The notes: generated by a model from the sequence alone, not told the origin. A stretch of 64,000 nt of DNA from QVMG01 sp032073245 (GCA_032073245.1 DAMANX010000005.1:62001-126000), one strand, 5' to 3'. Positions 45,032 to 53,855 are shown, counted from the stretch's first letter. Numbers and translations are program-made.

Positions 45032-45762
45032 CTTCCTTTAACTACTTTATCAAGTATCAATGAGGCATTACCACCTTGCAGATGGCTTACTGATGTTTGT
45101 ATAATAGATACAACCTGCCTTAGCTGTGGTTCAATAAGTCCCACATTCATTCCCATATTCATGTGCGATTGCAGCATGGGGTCTACTCCGGTCATGGCTG
45201 CCAGGGCTGAGATTGTAGCCAGTTCTCGTTCAAAATAAGTCAATACATCCCGTTCGAATATATCTGCAAAGAGATGTTCTTTGAGGTAAACATCTATGGC
45301 AGGTGCAAAGGCATTAGCACCGGAGATGTTTTTCTGGTCGGTAAGCGTCAGCTTTTCCAATACTTCGCGTCCTCGGGTGTATTTGTCCCTTTTATCGGTT
45401 ATTGGTGACGCCTCCGGGCCTTCGGGGTCATTTATTCCTTTGGCTTTGCGGTCTTCTATTACCGACATAAAGGTGTTTATTCCTTGCAGGCTTCGGGGGA
45501 ATCCGGCGTAGGCATACATCTGAACGAGTATTTCTTTAAGCTGGTTTACTGTCAGTCCTGCATCCAAACCCGCATTTAGTTCTGTTTTCAGTATATCGAG
45601 GTTACCTGTTGCGGTATTGGCAGCAATGGTTACTATTTTTTGTTGCTTTTGGTTTAAACTGTTATCCATATTTTGGGCATTTATCGGATGTATATTAAAA
45701 GACAGTATAGCGGTGAAAACCGCTATGGCTATCCAATTTATTTTATTAGATTCTCTGTTCAT
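45028..45762 (-). CDS. Exported CMD-family protein, copy 1
   Basis: A 244-residue protein with a Sec signal (INWIAIAVFTAILSFNIHP, cleavage near the Ala-Gln at residues 29-30) and two carboxymuconolactone-decarboxylase-like domains (about 40-130 and 145-244). There is no CxxC pair and no Cys in the helix that carries it in AhpD. It is almost identical to the protein at 59927-60661. It lies between the cupin gene (23-bp gap) and the ABM gene (4-bp overlap), so the three form one operon. Confidence 0.88.
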   Translation of the reverse strand: MNRESNKINWIAIAVFTAILSFNIHPINAQNMDNSLNQKQQKIVTIAANTATGNLDILKTELNAGLDAGLTVNQLKEILVQMYAYAGFPRSLQGINTFMSVIEDRKAKGINDPEGPEASPITDKRDKYTRGREVLEKLTLTDQKNISGANAFAPAIDVYLKEHLFADIFERDVLTYFERELATISALAAMTGVDPMLQSHMNMGMNVGLIEPQLRQVVSIIQTSVSHLQGGNASLILDKVVKGR

Positions 45763-45785
45763 TGCTATTCTGTTATTTGAATATT

Positions 45786-46304
45786 CTATTTAACTGCTGC
45801 CACATAATCCTCATCCGAAACAGGTTCGAGCCAGGTGTTTTCGTTGGTCTGCGGATTGCAGGCAATAGCCAGATGGGAGAACCAACTGTCGGGTGCGGCT
45901 CCGTGCCAATGTTCAATATTGGGAGCTATTTCGATAACATCACCGGGCTCCATTCGCACGGCTGCTTTTCCTCTTTCCTGATAATAGCCTGTGCCACCAA
46001 CGGCTACAAGTATTTGTCCGCCCGTATGACTGTGCCAGTTGTTGCGGCAGCCGGGTTCGAAGGTGACGTTGGACATGGGTACATTTAACTCACTCATTTT
46101 AGTAAGTGGGGCAAGCCATGATTTACCTGAGAAATATTGTGCGTATCCGGTGTTTTCTTCTCCTACCGGGAAATCGCTGATTTTGGGTACTTCTGTATTC
46201 ATATCTTCTGTTTTTTGATTTTGTTCTTGTTTACCCTGATTGCTGCATCCTGTAAGCACAATCATTGAGGCAAACAGGAGGGGTATTATTTTTTTCTTTT
46301 TCAT
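45786..46304 (-). CDS. Cupin-domain lipoprotein, copy 1
   Basis: A 172-residue lipoprotein (MIVLTGC, Cys20). The cupin carries metal ligands in NNWHSHTGGQ and a His in APNIEHWHGA, with GDVIEIAPN in cupin motif 2. Related cytoplasmic cupins accompany CMD enzymes, and some act as Mn-dependent hydroxynitrile lyases; the substrate here is unknown. About 93 percent identical by eye to 59385-59903. First gene of its operon, behind a two-site operator and a TAATTTTG box. Confidence 0.9.
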   Translation of the reverse strand: MKKKKIIPLLFASMIVLTGCSNQGKQEQNQKTEDMNTEVPKISDFPVGEENTGYAQYFSGKSWLAPLTKMSELNVPMSNVTFEPGCRNNWHSHTGGQILVAVGGTGYYQERGKAAVRMEPGDVIEIAPNIEHWHGAAPDSWFSHLAIACNPQTNENTWLEPVSDEDYVAAVK

Positions 46305-46348
46305 AGGCTTCTTTATTTATTGAATATCATAACTCTAACTTCATATTA

Positions 46349-46356
46349 CAAAATTA
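46349..46356 (-). promoter_or_regulatory. -7 box of the cupin operon, copy 1
   Basis: TAATTTTG on the minus strand. The expected -33 position holds ACAA, the end of the proximal operator site, instead of TTTG, so activation by a bound regulator is likely. The 20-bp distance to the operator equals that in copy 2. Confidence 0.7.
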
Positions 46357-46376
46357 AAGGATATGGGCCAATGGGT

Positions 46377-46414
46377 TTGTATACATATTACGGATTGTTG
46401 TACCATTATTACTG
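46377..46414 (-). promoter_or_regulatory. AraC-type operator, copy 1
   Basis: Minus-strand sites CCGTAATATGTATACAA (46377-46393) and CAGTAATAATGGTACAA (46398-46414) are direct repeats with a 21-bp period. Copy 2 has two perfect CAGTAATATGTATACAA sites with the same period and the same distance to the -7 box. The distal site here has drifted at a few positions. Confidence 0.75.
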
Positions 46415-46486
46415 TTTCCGTTTTTTTAGGTGTATATCATTCATTTATAATACATATCTTTGAAAAAGAAATCAGATTTATACGTT

Positions 46487-47385
46487 ATGGAAGAAGTAAT
46501 AAAAGTGGATACGATAAACCAGTACAACAAGCTTTTCGGATTAGAAACGCTTCATCCGCTGGTGGCGGTTGTCGATTTATCAAAGGCTGAAAAATGGCCA
46601 TCGCACTACCGTTTCAACTATGGTGTATATTGTCTGTATCTCAAAGATAATATTTGTGGAAAAATACGCTACGGACGGCAGACGTATGACTTTGAAGAAG
46701 GTTCTATCATCGGATTCGCTCCCAGACAGGTAGCTACTACCGAGCTTGATAATGGGGTAAAACCTTCGGGCATCGGTCTGATTTTCCATCCTGATTTGAT
46801 ACGTGGAACTTCTTTGGGGAAGGAAATCAGAAACTATTCTTTTTTCTCGTATGAATCCAATGAAGCGCTGCACCTTTCAGAAAGAGAGCGCAGGATTGTT
46901 ATGGATTGCTTCGATAAAATCTCCCTCGAACTGGAACATGCTATCGATAATCACAGCAAGCGTCTGATATCGAAAAATATCGAACTGCTGCTTGATTATT
47001 GTATGCGTTTCCACGAACGGCAGTTTATCACCCGCCACGAGGCCAATAAGGATGTGGTAACCCGTTTTGAAACCTTACTGGATGTATATTTGAAGACGAA
47101 CAACTCAGGCAGCAAGGTTTGCCAACCGTAAAGTATATTGCTGATAAGATTTGCCTTTCACCGAATTACTTTGGCGACCTGATAAAAAAAGAAACGGGTA
47201 AAACGGCACAGGAGTACATTCAGAATAAGCTGATTGATACGGCAAAGGAGTGGATACTGGGAACAGATAAAACCGTGAGCCAGATTGCTTTTGAACTGGG
47301 ATTCCAGTATTCGCAGCATTTCAATCGTTTGTTTAAAGAGAATGTGGGTTATACTCCGAATGAGTACAGGAAGATGCAGGCGTAG
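46487..47385 (+). pseudogene. AraC-family regulator, copy 1, frameshifted
   Basis: Divergent from the cupin operon and nearly identical to the intact regulator at 57693-58592 until codon 202. There TATTTTGAAGAC has lost one T (run 47089-47091), shifting the frame. The N-terminal piece ends in an unrelated tail and a stop at 47129-47131. The rest, with the complete C-terminal HTH pair (LPTVKYIADKICLSPNYFGD to NEYRKMQA), continues in another frame. Without the HTH the product cannot bind DNA. The start is ATG 46487; an upstream TTG overlaps the -7 box TATCTTTG (46455-46462). Confidence 0.88.
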
Positions 47386-47570
47386 GAAATATATATTACC
47401 CGTTACTTTCATAGGGGTACAGTCCGCAGGAATATGGACTGGGGATTAATTTTTAATCATCCACCTAAAAGTATAATAGTCAAATTAACCACCTGATTTA
47501 TAAGACCTACTATTAATTTATTAATTTTACAGTCAAATATAAAACGAATAAAAAACCGAGGTATTTTAGT

Positions 47571-47969
47571 ATGGCACTTAACCTTGTAGGATGGAATGTT
47601 GTCTTGGATTCCGATAATGCAGACGAATTATCTGCGTTTTACGAAAAACTTCTTGGCTGGACGCGATTTCCCGGCGAAGAATTTACAGTCTTAGCTAATA
47701 TCAACCAGAAAGGATTTCCAACCTGGATAACCTTTCAGCAAGTAGATAATTATGTACCGCCTGTGTGGCCTGCAACAACGGACGAACAACAGCAGATGGA
47801 ACATTTGGATTTCCATGTAGAGGATGTGGAAGAAGCAGTAAAATATGCTCTTTCGTGTGGCGCTACTATGGCCGAAATCCAATACGATGAAGGTTGGCGG
47901 GTGATGATTGACCCTTGCGGACATCCGTTCTGCCTGTTACCGCCACCACCCTGGATGAAGGAAGTTTAA
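47571..47969 (+). CDS. VOC-family (glyoxalase-like) protein
   Basis: A 132-residue vicinal-oxygen-chelate fold protein. Two beta-alpha-beta-beta-beta modules are evident: MALNLVGWNVVLDSDNADEL with FYEKLLGWTRFP, then HLDFHVEDVEEAVKYALS and GWRVMIDPCGHPFCLLP. The pattern matches the glyoxalase/bleomycin-resistance/dioxygenase group often listed as VOC family protein; specific substrate unknown. It stands alone between the frameshifted AraC gene and the RloAB pair. Confidence 0.87.
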   Translation: MALNLVGWNVVLDSDNADELSAFYEKLLGWTRFPGEEFTVLANINQKGFPTWITFQQVDNYVPPVWPATTDEQQQMEHLDFHVEDVEEAVKYALSCGATMAEIQYDEGWRVMIDPCGHPFCLLPPPPWMKEV

Positions 47970-48058
47970 TGGGACAGGACATAGTTTAATGCGGCGAACA
48001 GTTCAGTACGTACAAAGAACCTATGGATAATTTTATTGAAAGATTACCCTCTCCTATT

Positions 48059-48751
48059 TTATTGTACGGATTTACTTATTCCTCTTAGAAATTTATTCAA
48101 ATTTTTGACTATTAGGTAAACCGTCGTTACTGGATTTTGCTCAAGAAAAGGTAAGTGTTTCATTCTTTTATGCATCTTTTCAGCCCTTCTTATAGCCTCT
48201 TCTTGCGATGATTCTTCATGAAGGTTCAAGAAAGTATAATTCTTTTTGCACCATTCTTTTGTTTTACCATGCTTCTTGTAATTTGTGTTCCACCATTTGC
48301 TCAATTGGTCATAATAAAAATCTCTATGATTAGGCTCGTCGGTAAAATTGAAATGCAAATAGAACCAAAGTTCAAAAACATCATTAGAATAAGCTACTTT
48401 ATAGTTTCTACTTTTACATGCTTCGATGGCATTGTCAAAGTCGGCATATTCCCGGCCTCCTTCTTTTATGTCCATGTCAAATACACACCAAATCTCATCA
48501 AATTCTATTCCTTTCTTTTCATATTCGGCTTTCTTTTTATCGCAAAATTTAATCAAGCTCATATTTGACCGACCTTCCGAATCAACACTTTCGACTTTAA
48601 GATTTAATACATCAAATGATTTAAAATATAAGTCTTCCGTTTGTCCTTCACATATAATCAAAATCTTCTTTGATGGTTCAATCGATTCTATGCGATAAGG
48701 AGATCGACCTCTTTCCCACGGTTTATTTTTATTGTTCTTCTTGGATGCCAT
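48059..48751 (-). CDS. RloB-family Toprim-like protein
   Basis: A 230-residue protein of the RloB family. The Toprim-like core is visible: ILIICEGQTEDLYFKSF with the conserved Glu, DEIWCVFDMDIKEGG with the DxD acidic pair, and NDVFELWFYLHF. This core suggests a metal-dependent nuclease activated by the partner ATPase. It overlaps the RloA-type gene by 23 bp. The same pairing is known in the AbiL-type abortive-infection system (AbiLi ATPase, AbiLii RloB). Confidence 0.88.
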   Translation of the reverse strand: MASKKNNKNKPWERGRSPYRIESIEPSKKILIICEGQTEDLYFKSFDVLNLKVESVDSEGRSNMSLIKFCDKKKAEYEKKGIEFDEIWCVFDMDIKEGGREYADFDNAIEACKSRNYKVAYSNDVFELWFYLHFNFTDEPNHRDFYYDQLSKWWNTNYKKHGKTKEWCKKNYTFLNLHEESSQEEAIRRAEKMHKRMKHLPFLEQNPVTTVYLIVKNLNKFLRGISKSVQ

Positions 48752-50006
48752 CGGTAGCCGGTTTTTCTTCTGCTAAATTGTATAATTCATTCCAATCTCC
48801 TAAAAAAGGTATAGCACCATATTTCCCCGTCAGATAGTCTTTCTCATAATTTGAATTATTCCTGATACCTTTTATTTCAGCCAATGAATAAAGATAAGTG
48901 CGCCCATATTTGTCTTTTTCCACAAAATCAATTTGGTCTTTTCTTAAATATTTAGGCTTCATCAATTCAGTAGTATGGGTTGCAGCAATCAATTGAGATG
49001 TACTAAATTTGTTATTAAACAAACCTAATATTTTACAGACAATATTTGAATGCAGATTCGACCCGAATTCATCAATAAATAAGGGAATCTTTTCAAGAAT
49101 TGATTCAACTATATAGGTAGATAATCCAAAAAGCTCTTTTGTTCCATAGGACTCAAAAATGTCAAAAATCGAAATGTGAGAATCCTTTTCTTTTAAATCT
49201 TCATCATATTTTTTATGCCCAGAGATAGTTATTATTCTTTTATTTTCTTCATCATTCCCGAAATTATGTGAAATAAAATTTTCGATCCCCACATCAGCAG
49301 ATTTTAGAAGTGCCAGTATCACCTTTTTTTTATCTTGATCTTCTTTCACAAAATCATCAACAAGCTCATGAATATTGACCTTTGATATGTCTTTGCCAAT
49401 TACTTTAATTTTACTGATACTGTCTATTAATTTTTCTGATATCTTTTCATTAAATCCATCTGTGAATTTCAAAAATAAGGTCTTTTCCGTAAATAATTTA
49501 GATTTCAAATTAATCAAATCACTACCCTGAGGCATATATTTCTTTGTTAACTTGACAATATTTAAATTTTCACGAATAAACACAGGGACTTCTCTTGAAG
49601 TAGTAGTCAGAAATAACCACTCCGATGTTATTTTGTCTTTTTGGGCTTCAAATCCATATCTATATTTTATATCATCAATATAAATAATAATCTGATAATA
49701 ACTTGGTTCATTTAAATAAGATTCAATCAAAGCAAAAGGTTCATATTTTGTTGAAATCTCGCTTTGAACTGTCCTGTCTAAATAGGATTGAAAATTAATA
49801 AACGCTTTGAAAATATTACTTTTTCCACTGGCATTGGCTCCGTATATTAACTTTGATCTCAATAACTTTTCACCATTATCTAAAGTTAAGATATTATTTT
49901 CATCCATATCACTTGCTGCGATTGGTGCAGCACTCATCCTTAGTGTCTGAATCTCAGCGATTGAACGAAAATTACCAAAACTAAATTCCTCAATTAAAAT
50001 AGCCAT
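48729..50006 (-). CDS. RloA-type AAA15/OLD-like ATPase
   Basis: A 425-residue ABC-like ATPase. It starts with the OLD/RecF-type pattern FGNFRSIAEIQTLRM. Walker A is YGANASGKSNIFKAF (residues 55-69), Walker B with DE is PLFIDEFGSNLHSNI near 310, and a switch His lies in AATHTTELM. A coiled insertion fills the middle. Paired with RloB it fits two-gene anti-phage systems of the ATPase plus Toprim type (AbiL; PARIS is analogous). It is low in GC relative to neighbours, consistent with recent transfer. Confidence 0.88.
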   Translation of the reverse strand: MAILIEEFSFGNFRSIAEIQTLRMSAAPIAASDMDENNILTLDNGEKLLRSKLIYGANASGKSNIFKAFINFQSYLDRTVQSEISTKYEPFALIESYLNEPSYYQIIIYIDDIKYRYGFEAQKDKITSEWLFLTTTSREVPVFIRENLNIVKLTKKYMPQGSDLINLKSKLFTEKTLFLKFTDGFNEKISEKLIDSISKIKVIGKDISKVNIHELVDDFVKEDQDKKKVILALLKSADVGIENFISHNFGNDEENKRIITISGHKKYDEDLKEKDSHISIFDIFESYGTKELFGLSTYIVESILEKIPLFIDEFGSNLHSNIVCKILGLFNNKFSTSQLIAATHTTELMKPKYLRKDQIDFVEKDKYGRTYLYSLAEIKGIRNNSNYEKDYLTGKYGAIPFLGDWNELYNLAEEKPATDGIQEEQ

Positions 50007-50202
50007 CTCTTATTCCTGTTATTTGAATATTTTATGCAAATATAGCAAATAAGAAGTTGGAAGTGATTTTTTAATCTATAATTTATCTTTTTATTGAATA
50101 TTTAATTTATGGTTTTAAAGACAGTCCGTAAAGTCAACGCCACATCCCCCCTAAACAAACCACCCTAAGCCATTGTTATACAACAATAAAAAAGGAATAA
50201 CA

Positions 50203-51330
50203 ATGAAAAAAAGAACATTACCCCTCCTTCTGTTTGCCGCCCTGAGCGCGCTGCTGGCTTCGTGCAACAGCGAAGGAGAAAAAAGAACCATCACCTTTGA
50301 GAACAACAGTTCAGTGAAAGATTACGCACAAAGCGGTACCTTCCAGGCCGCGGGAAGCAACGTCGAAGTTATGCCCGGGCAAGAGATACAAATCACTTTC
50401 AACGCCATGAAAGGACAAACCCTGATGTTTGCCACCATGTACGGAAACTCCTGGGATCTCTTCTTCGCGCCCGAAAATCCCGGCATCAAGCTCTTCGAAA
50501 GCAATGGAGACCCCGTTACGGGCGACATCTCCGACCAGGTGAAACTATGGGATGCCGGAACAAAAAAGAATAACGACCCGCGCCTAGGTAAAAAAGGTCA
50601 GCCCCGGGAAGATGAAGACCGGCAGGTGACGGAAATAAATGGTAAGGACGGAACGTACGATTACCCCACAGCCAGCGAAATGATGAAGCTGAACCTGGCG
50701 TATGACGCTGCCTCTTCGCGCTTCACACTCACCATGCGCAACAATACGAATACCACAAAGGTGCAGACACCATTCTCAACCGGAGTTTGGGCCGTATCCA
50801 ATGCTTTCGACGGCAAACCCGTAAATGAAAAACCCCTTTTCGACACTGGTCAGAAGGCAGGTACCGAGTTGGTCGCCCTGGCCGAAAGGGGCAATAACCA
50901 GCCCTTGGGCGATAAGCTGGCCGCCAACACGGGTGCTTTCACAGCCCTTTCGCCGGTTATCGTCGTTGTCTATAAAGACAACCGGAATCCTCTTGCGGCA
51001 ACCATCGCAAACGAAATGAATACCGACACGCAAAACTGGGCGCAATCCGGAAACCTGGATAACCTGAAAAAGGCTATGGAGGATAATCCGGATGTGAAGA
51101 GTGTACATACAATCTCTTCGTTCACCAAACCCGGAGAGACAGCCGAAACCTCTTATAACGCCCGACCGGGCGAAAAAATAGCGTTCGCGGCCATGATAGG
51201 GCATTCTTCCATCATACAAAATAATACGCCCGTTGATGCGTTACAAAGGAATAATATCACCGCGGATATAAGTATCTCCGGAAATGATATGCCTCGTGCA
51301 GAGCAGGTGGTAAGGGTGAATATTAAATAA
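50203..51330 (+). CDS. Spondin-domain lipoprotein
   Basis: A 375-residue lipoprotein (ALLASC lipobox, Cys20 from ATG 50203). Residues 30-130 match the second half of a spondin_N domain (MPGQEIQITFNAMKGQTLMF, YGNSWDLFFAP, VKLWDAGTKKNNDP). Residues 165-375 match a whole spondin_N domain (FSTGVWAVSNAFDGKP, LSPVIVVVYKDNRNPL). So one and a half domains are present. Function in bacteria is unknown; adhesion is a guess. Base composition is visibly richer in G and C than the surrounding genes. A Crp/Fnr gene follows after 25 bp. Confidence 0.82.
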   Translation: MKKRTLPLLLFAALSALLASCNSEGEKRTITFENNSSVKDYAQSGTFQAAGSNVEVMPGQEIQITFNAMKGQTLMFATMYGNSWDLFFAPENPGIKLFESNGDPVTGDISDQVKLWDAGTKKNNDPRLGKKGQPREDEDRQVTEINGKDGTYDYPTASEMMKLNLAYDAASSRFTLTMRNNTNTTKVQTPFSTGVWAVSNAFDGKPVNEKPLFDTGQKAGTELVALAERGNNQPLGDKLAANTGAFTALSPVIVVVYKDNRNPLAATIANEMNTDTQNWAQSGNLDNLKKAMEDNPDVKSVHTISSFTKPGETAETSYNARPGEKIAFAAMIGHSSIIQNNTPVDALQRNNITADISISGNDMPRAEQVVRVNIK

Positions 51331-51355
51331 TAACGCTGCCGGTTAAACTCCATAA

Positions 51356-51925
51356 ATGACTGAAATAGAAAAATACATCAAGCCATATTTTGGCGGAACG
51401 GTTGAAGAATTGAAGCTGATTGACTCTTTCTTTAAGCTGGTCGCCCTCGAAAAAGGAAGTTTCTTTCAGAAAGAAGGCCGCTATGCCGACAAACTGGGAT
51501 TTGTTAAAACCGGGATACTCCGGGAATATACCAGCGTCAATAATAAAGAAGTCACTAAATGGATAGCCACAAAAAGTTCTTTTGTGGTGGATATTTCCAG
51601 CTTTATATTTCGCCAACCCGCCAAATGGAGTCTGCAAGCCATCACCGATTGTGAAATATATGTGCTTGAACAAGCCGACTACCGCAAAATTAAAGGAGCC
51701 ATATCTGACTGGGAGGATTTGGAGAGCAAATTTATTGCTAAATGCTTCAACATACTGGAAGACCGGGTAATGATGCACCTCTCCATGAGTGCGGAAGAGA
51801 GGTATTTGCACTTTTTCAATGCCAACAAGGAATTATTTAATCAGGTCCCGCTACAATATATTGCCTCCATGTTGGGCATGACTCCCGAAACATTAAGCAG
51901 GTTAAGAAACAGGACAGGCGTTTAA
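51356..51925 (+). CDS. Crp/Fnr-family regulator with FNR-type recognition helix
   Basis: A 189-residue regulator with an N-terminal cyclic-nucleotide-binding-like barrel (residues 15-115) and a C-terminal winged HTH (QYIASMLGMTPETLSRLRNR). The recognition helix reads PETLSRL, the E-x-x-S-R pattern that in FNR reads TTGAT half-sites. There are no clustered cysteines for an Fe-S centre. A perfect TTGAT-N4-ATCAA site lies 4 bp after its stop, in front of the SRPBCC gene. It follows the spondin gene closely and may share its transcript. Confidence 0.88.
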   Translation: MTEIEKYIKPYFGGTVEELKLIDSFFKLVALEKGSFFQKEGRYADKLGFVKTGILREYTSVNNKEVTKWIATKSSFVVDISSFIFRQPAKWSLQAITDCEIYVLEQADYRKIKGAISDWEDLESKFIAKCFNILEDRVMMHLSMSAEERYLHFFNANKELFNQVPLQYIASMLGMTPETLSRLRNRTGV

Positions 51926-51928
51926 TTC

Positions 51929-51942
51929 TTGATTTTTATCAA
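51929..51942. promoter_or_regulatory. FNR/CRP-type box TTGATTTTTATCAA
   Basis: A perfect TTGAT-N4-ATCAA palindrome centred at 51935.5, extended by C and G at its ends. The -7 box TAATTTTG (51966-51973) lies downstream, and a start near 51977 puts the box at about -41.5, the class II activator position. The likely regulator is encoded immediately upstream. Confidence 0.78.
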
Positions 51943-51965
51943 GAGCAACGGGGGGTGTTTCGCTC

Positions 51966-51973
51966 TAATTTTG
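51966..51973 (+). promoter_or_regulatory. -7 box of the SRPBCC gene
   Basis: TAATTTTG. The -33 zone (about 51942-51945) holds the end of the FNR-type box rather than TTTG, so activator dependence is expected. Confidence 0.65.
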
Positions 51974-52001
51974 CAGTGTATTAATTAAAATGTATTTGCA
52001 A

Positions 52002-52442
52002 ATGAAGAAGATAAATGCCAAAGCCCCTGTGAAATGTAGCCGCAAAATTATCATCAATTCGGGAATAGAAAAGGTTTGGTCGGTATTAACCGACATCGAT
52101 CACTGGCCGGATTGGCAAACGGCCGTATCCTGTTCAAAAATCAATGGAGCCCTTGCTGCCGGAACCAGCTTCGACTGGAAATCGGGAGGTTTGAAATTCC
52201 ACTCGATTCTCCATACAGTCGAGCCTTTCACCAGTTTCGGATGGACGGGAAAGACTATTGGTTCTTACGCTATCCATAACTGGACATTGAAGGATATGAA
52301 TGGCAAAACAGAGGTATTTGTGGAGGAAAGCCTGGAGGGGGTTTTGGTGAGGTTATTTAAAAAGACATTCCAGAAGGTTTTGGAAAGGGGAATGGCGGAA
52401 TCGCTGGAGCAGTTAAAGGGGGGATGTGAAAGAATAGCATGA
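52002..52442 (+). CDS. SRPBCC (START/polyketide-cyclase-like) protein
   Basis: A 146-residue helix-grip protein of the SRPBCC superfamily with a hydrophobic ligand cavity. Blocks: KIIINSGIEKVWSVLTDIDH and WPDWQTAVSCSKINGALAAG, then FTSFGWTGKTIGSYAIHNW and a long C-terminal helix. No catalytic residues can be named. An in-frame ATG at 51990 is possible; I prefer 52002 because the predicted transcript starts near 51977. Expression is probably governed by the Crp/Fnr protein upstream. Confidence 0.8.
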   Translation: MKKINAKAPVKCSRKIIINSGIEKVWSVLTDIDHWPDWQTAVSCSKINGALAAGTSFDWKSGGLKFHSILHTVEPFTSFGWTGKTIGSYAIHNWTLKDMNGKTEVFVEESLEGVLVRLFKKTFQKVLERGMAESLEQLKGGCERIA

Positions 52443-52446
52443 GTTT

Positions 52447-52545
52447 TTAAAACCATCTGCATCATTTTTTTGCCCGTTTTGCAGGCGTTTAATAAACGAC
52501 CCGTCTCCGTTAGACGGAATACTATCATTTATTAAGCGCCTTTTT
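52447..52545. terminator. Single ATCTGCA unit and terminator hairpin
   Basis: AAAACCATCTGCATCATTTT (52447-52466) is one unit of the 22-bp repeat. Then AGGCGTTTAATAAA (about 52483-52496) pairs with TTTATTAAGCGCCT (52529-52542), enclosing a small CCGTCT/AGACGG hairpin and followed by a T-rich stretch. It probably terminates the SRPBCC transcript. Confidence 0.75.
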
Positions 52546-52665
52546 CTTTTTCCACGGTTTAAAGACCGAAATAACACTTATATTTCTTGTAGCATCCACG
52601 GGATTCATTCAAATCTACAAACTGATCTCGTAAACGCGCTTATTCATATCTCAGCTATTATCTTT

Positions 52666-53154
52666 TCAATTTGTTTTCCGGCTCATCATTATATATTCCT
52701 TAAAACTACCATCTTCCACCCATCCCTGTTTTTTATAGAGGTTGATTGCCGGAAGATTATCTTTATGAACTCCCAAAGATATTACCGGGATGTTCATTAC
52801 GGATGCTGCTTTATAAAGTTCTTCCATGAGCCGTTGCCCGATACCTATGCGCCGGAATTCCGGTAAAACGCCCATAGTCAGTTCCGGCAAAGGCTGGTTA
52901 ACGGCATGCGCGTCGTTAGGTAACATCCTTACCCATGCGGCACCCACGGGTTTTCCGTCGGTTGTTTCGGCAATCACTCCTACGTCGGAGGCATTAGGAA
53001 ATCCCTCTACATACTGATATGTGTCCGGGTGATCAGGGAGGTGGATTGCAGCAATATCTACTCCGGAAGCTGCGGCAGCGTCAACTAATATTTCAGACAT
53101 AAAAGGAACGTCGCATATTGTTGCTTTACGGTATTTTATGTTGTTTTGATTCAT
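52666..53154 (-). CDS. GNAT-family N-acetyltransferase
   Basis: A 162-residue acetyl-CoA-dependent acetyltransferase. The family pyrophosphate-binding motif A is LTMGVLPEFRRIGIGQRLME, followed by VISLGVHKDNLPAINLYKKQ and GWVEDGSF. The substrate is unknown. It is monocistronic in the accessory region. Confidence 0.88.
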   Translation of the reverse strand: MNQNNIKYRKATICDVPFMSEILVDAAAASGVDIAAIHLPDHPDTYQYVEGFPNASDVGVIAETTDGKPVGAAWVRMLPNDAHAVNQPLPELTMGVLPEFRRIGIGQRLMEELYKAASVMNIPVISLGVHKDNLPAINLYKKQGWVEDGSFKEYIMMSRKTN

Positions 53155-53348
53155 ATATTGCTTGGATATCGGGGTTTATTTTCAAATGTATGATGATGAA
53201 ATGCAAATGTATGAAATATGAATGGCTAAACAGGGGTTTCTGCTAAACAAAAGTCTGGAGGTTTTTTAGTGAGGTTGTTCGGGATTGGATGGTGCGAAAA
53301 GTAATACCATTTTGCTACCTTTAACGACTAAAACCAAGAAACAAGAAA

Positions 53349-53855
53349 ATGAAGGATTTAAACGGTTATGTTTCTCTCTACAAAGAGCAACTTAAAAAAG
53401 GAGATATACAGAAGGCTTATAAAGGATTGATAAGATACGTGATGAGTTTGAAATCTCATCTTTCAAGAACATTAACGGACAGATATTCTTTTGGGAATGT
53501 TTCTCTTGGGTATCTTGATTATACCTATTTTTATTGCATTGATAGCTATTTAAGAGAGAAGAAATTGCGATTTTGTATTGTACTGAATCATGAGTAAATG
53601 CAATTTGAGCTCTGGCTGGTAGGACAAAATTCCGAAGTACAAAAGAAGTATTGGAATATACTGAAGGATACCGAATGGAATAAATACCAAACATCCATGC
53701 CCAAATATTCAGTACTTGAAGTTATATTAATTGAAAACCCTGATTTTAATAACTTGAGTTTGCTGACCGAGCAAATCGAAAAGAAAATAATATTAATAAC
53801 AGATGAGATTATAGGGTATCTTAAAAGAATGGATGTACAAACAGTTGAGTATTAA
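53349..53855 (+). pseudogene. DUF7000-like gene broken by one TAA
   Basis: One frame of 169 codons carries TAA at 53595-53597. The first part begins MKDLNGYVSLYKEQLKKGDI and ends CIVLNHE. The frame resumes MQFELWLVGQNSEVQKKYWN. In relatives the junction reads NHE followed by Lys or Arg and then a FE.W..G block, so the stop stands in place of a basic codon. The family is small and cytoplasmic, function unknown. The two halves could also be read as separate proteins, but the continuous homology argues for one broken gene. Confidence 0.78.
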
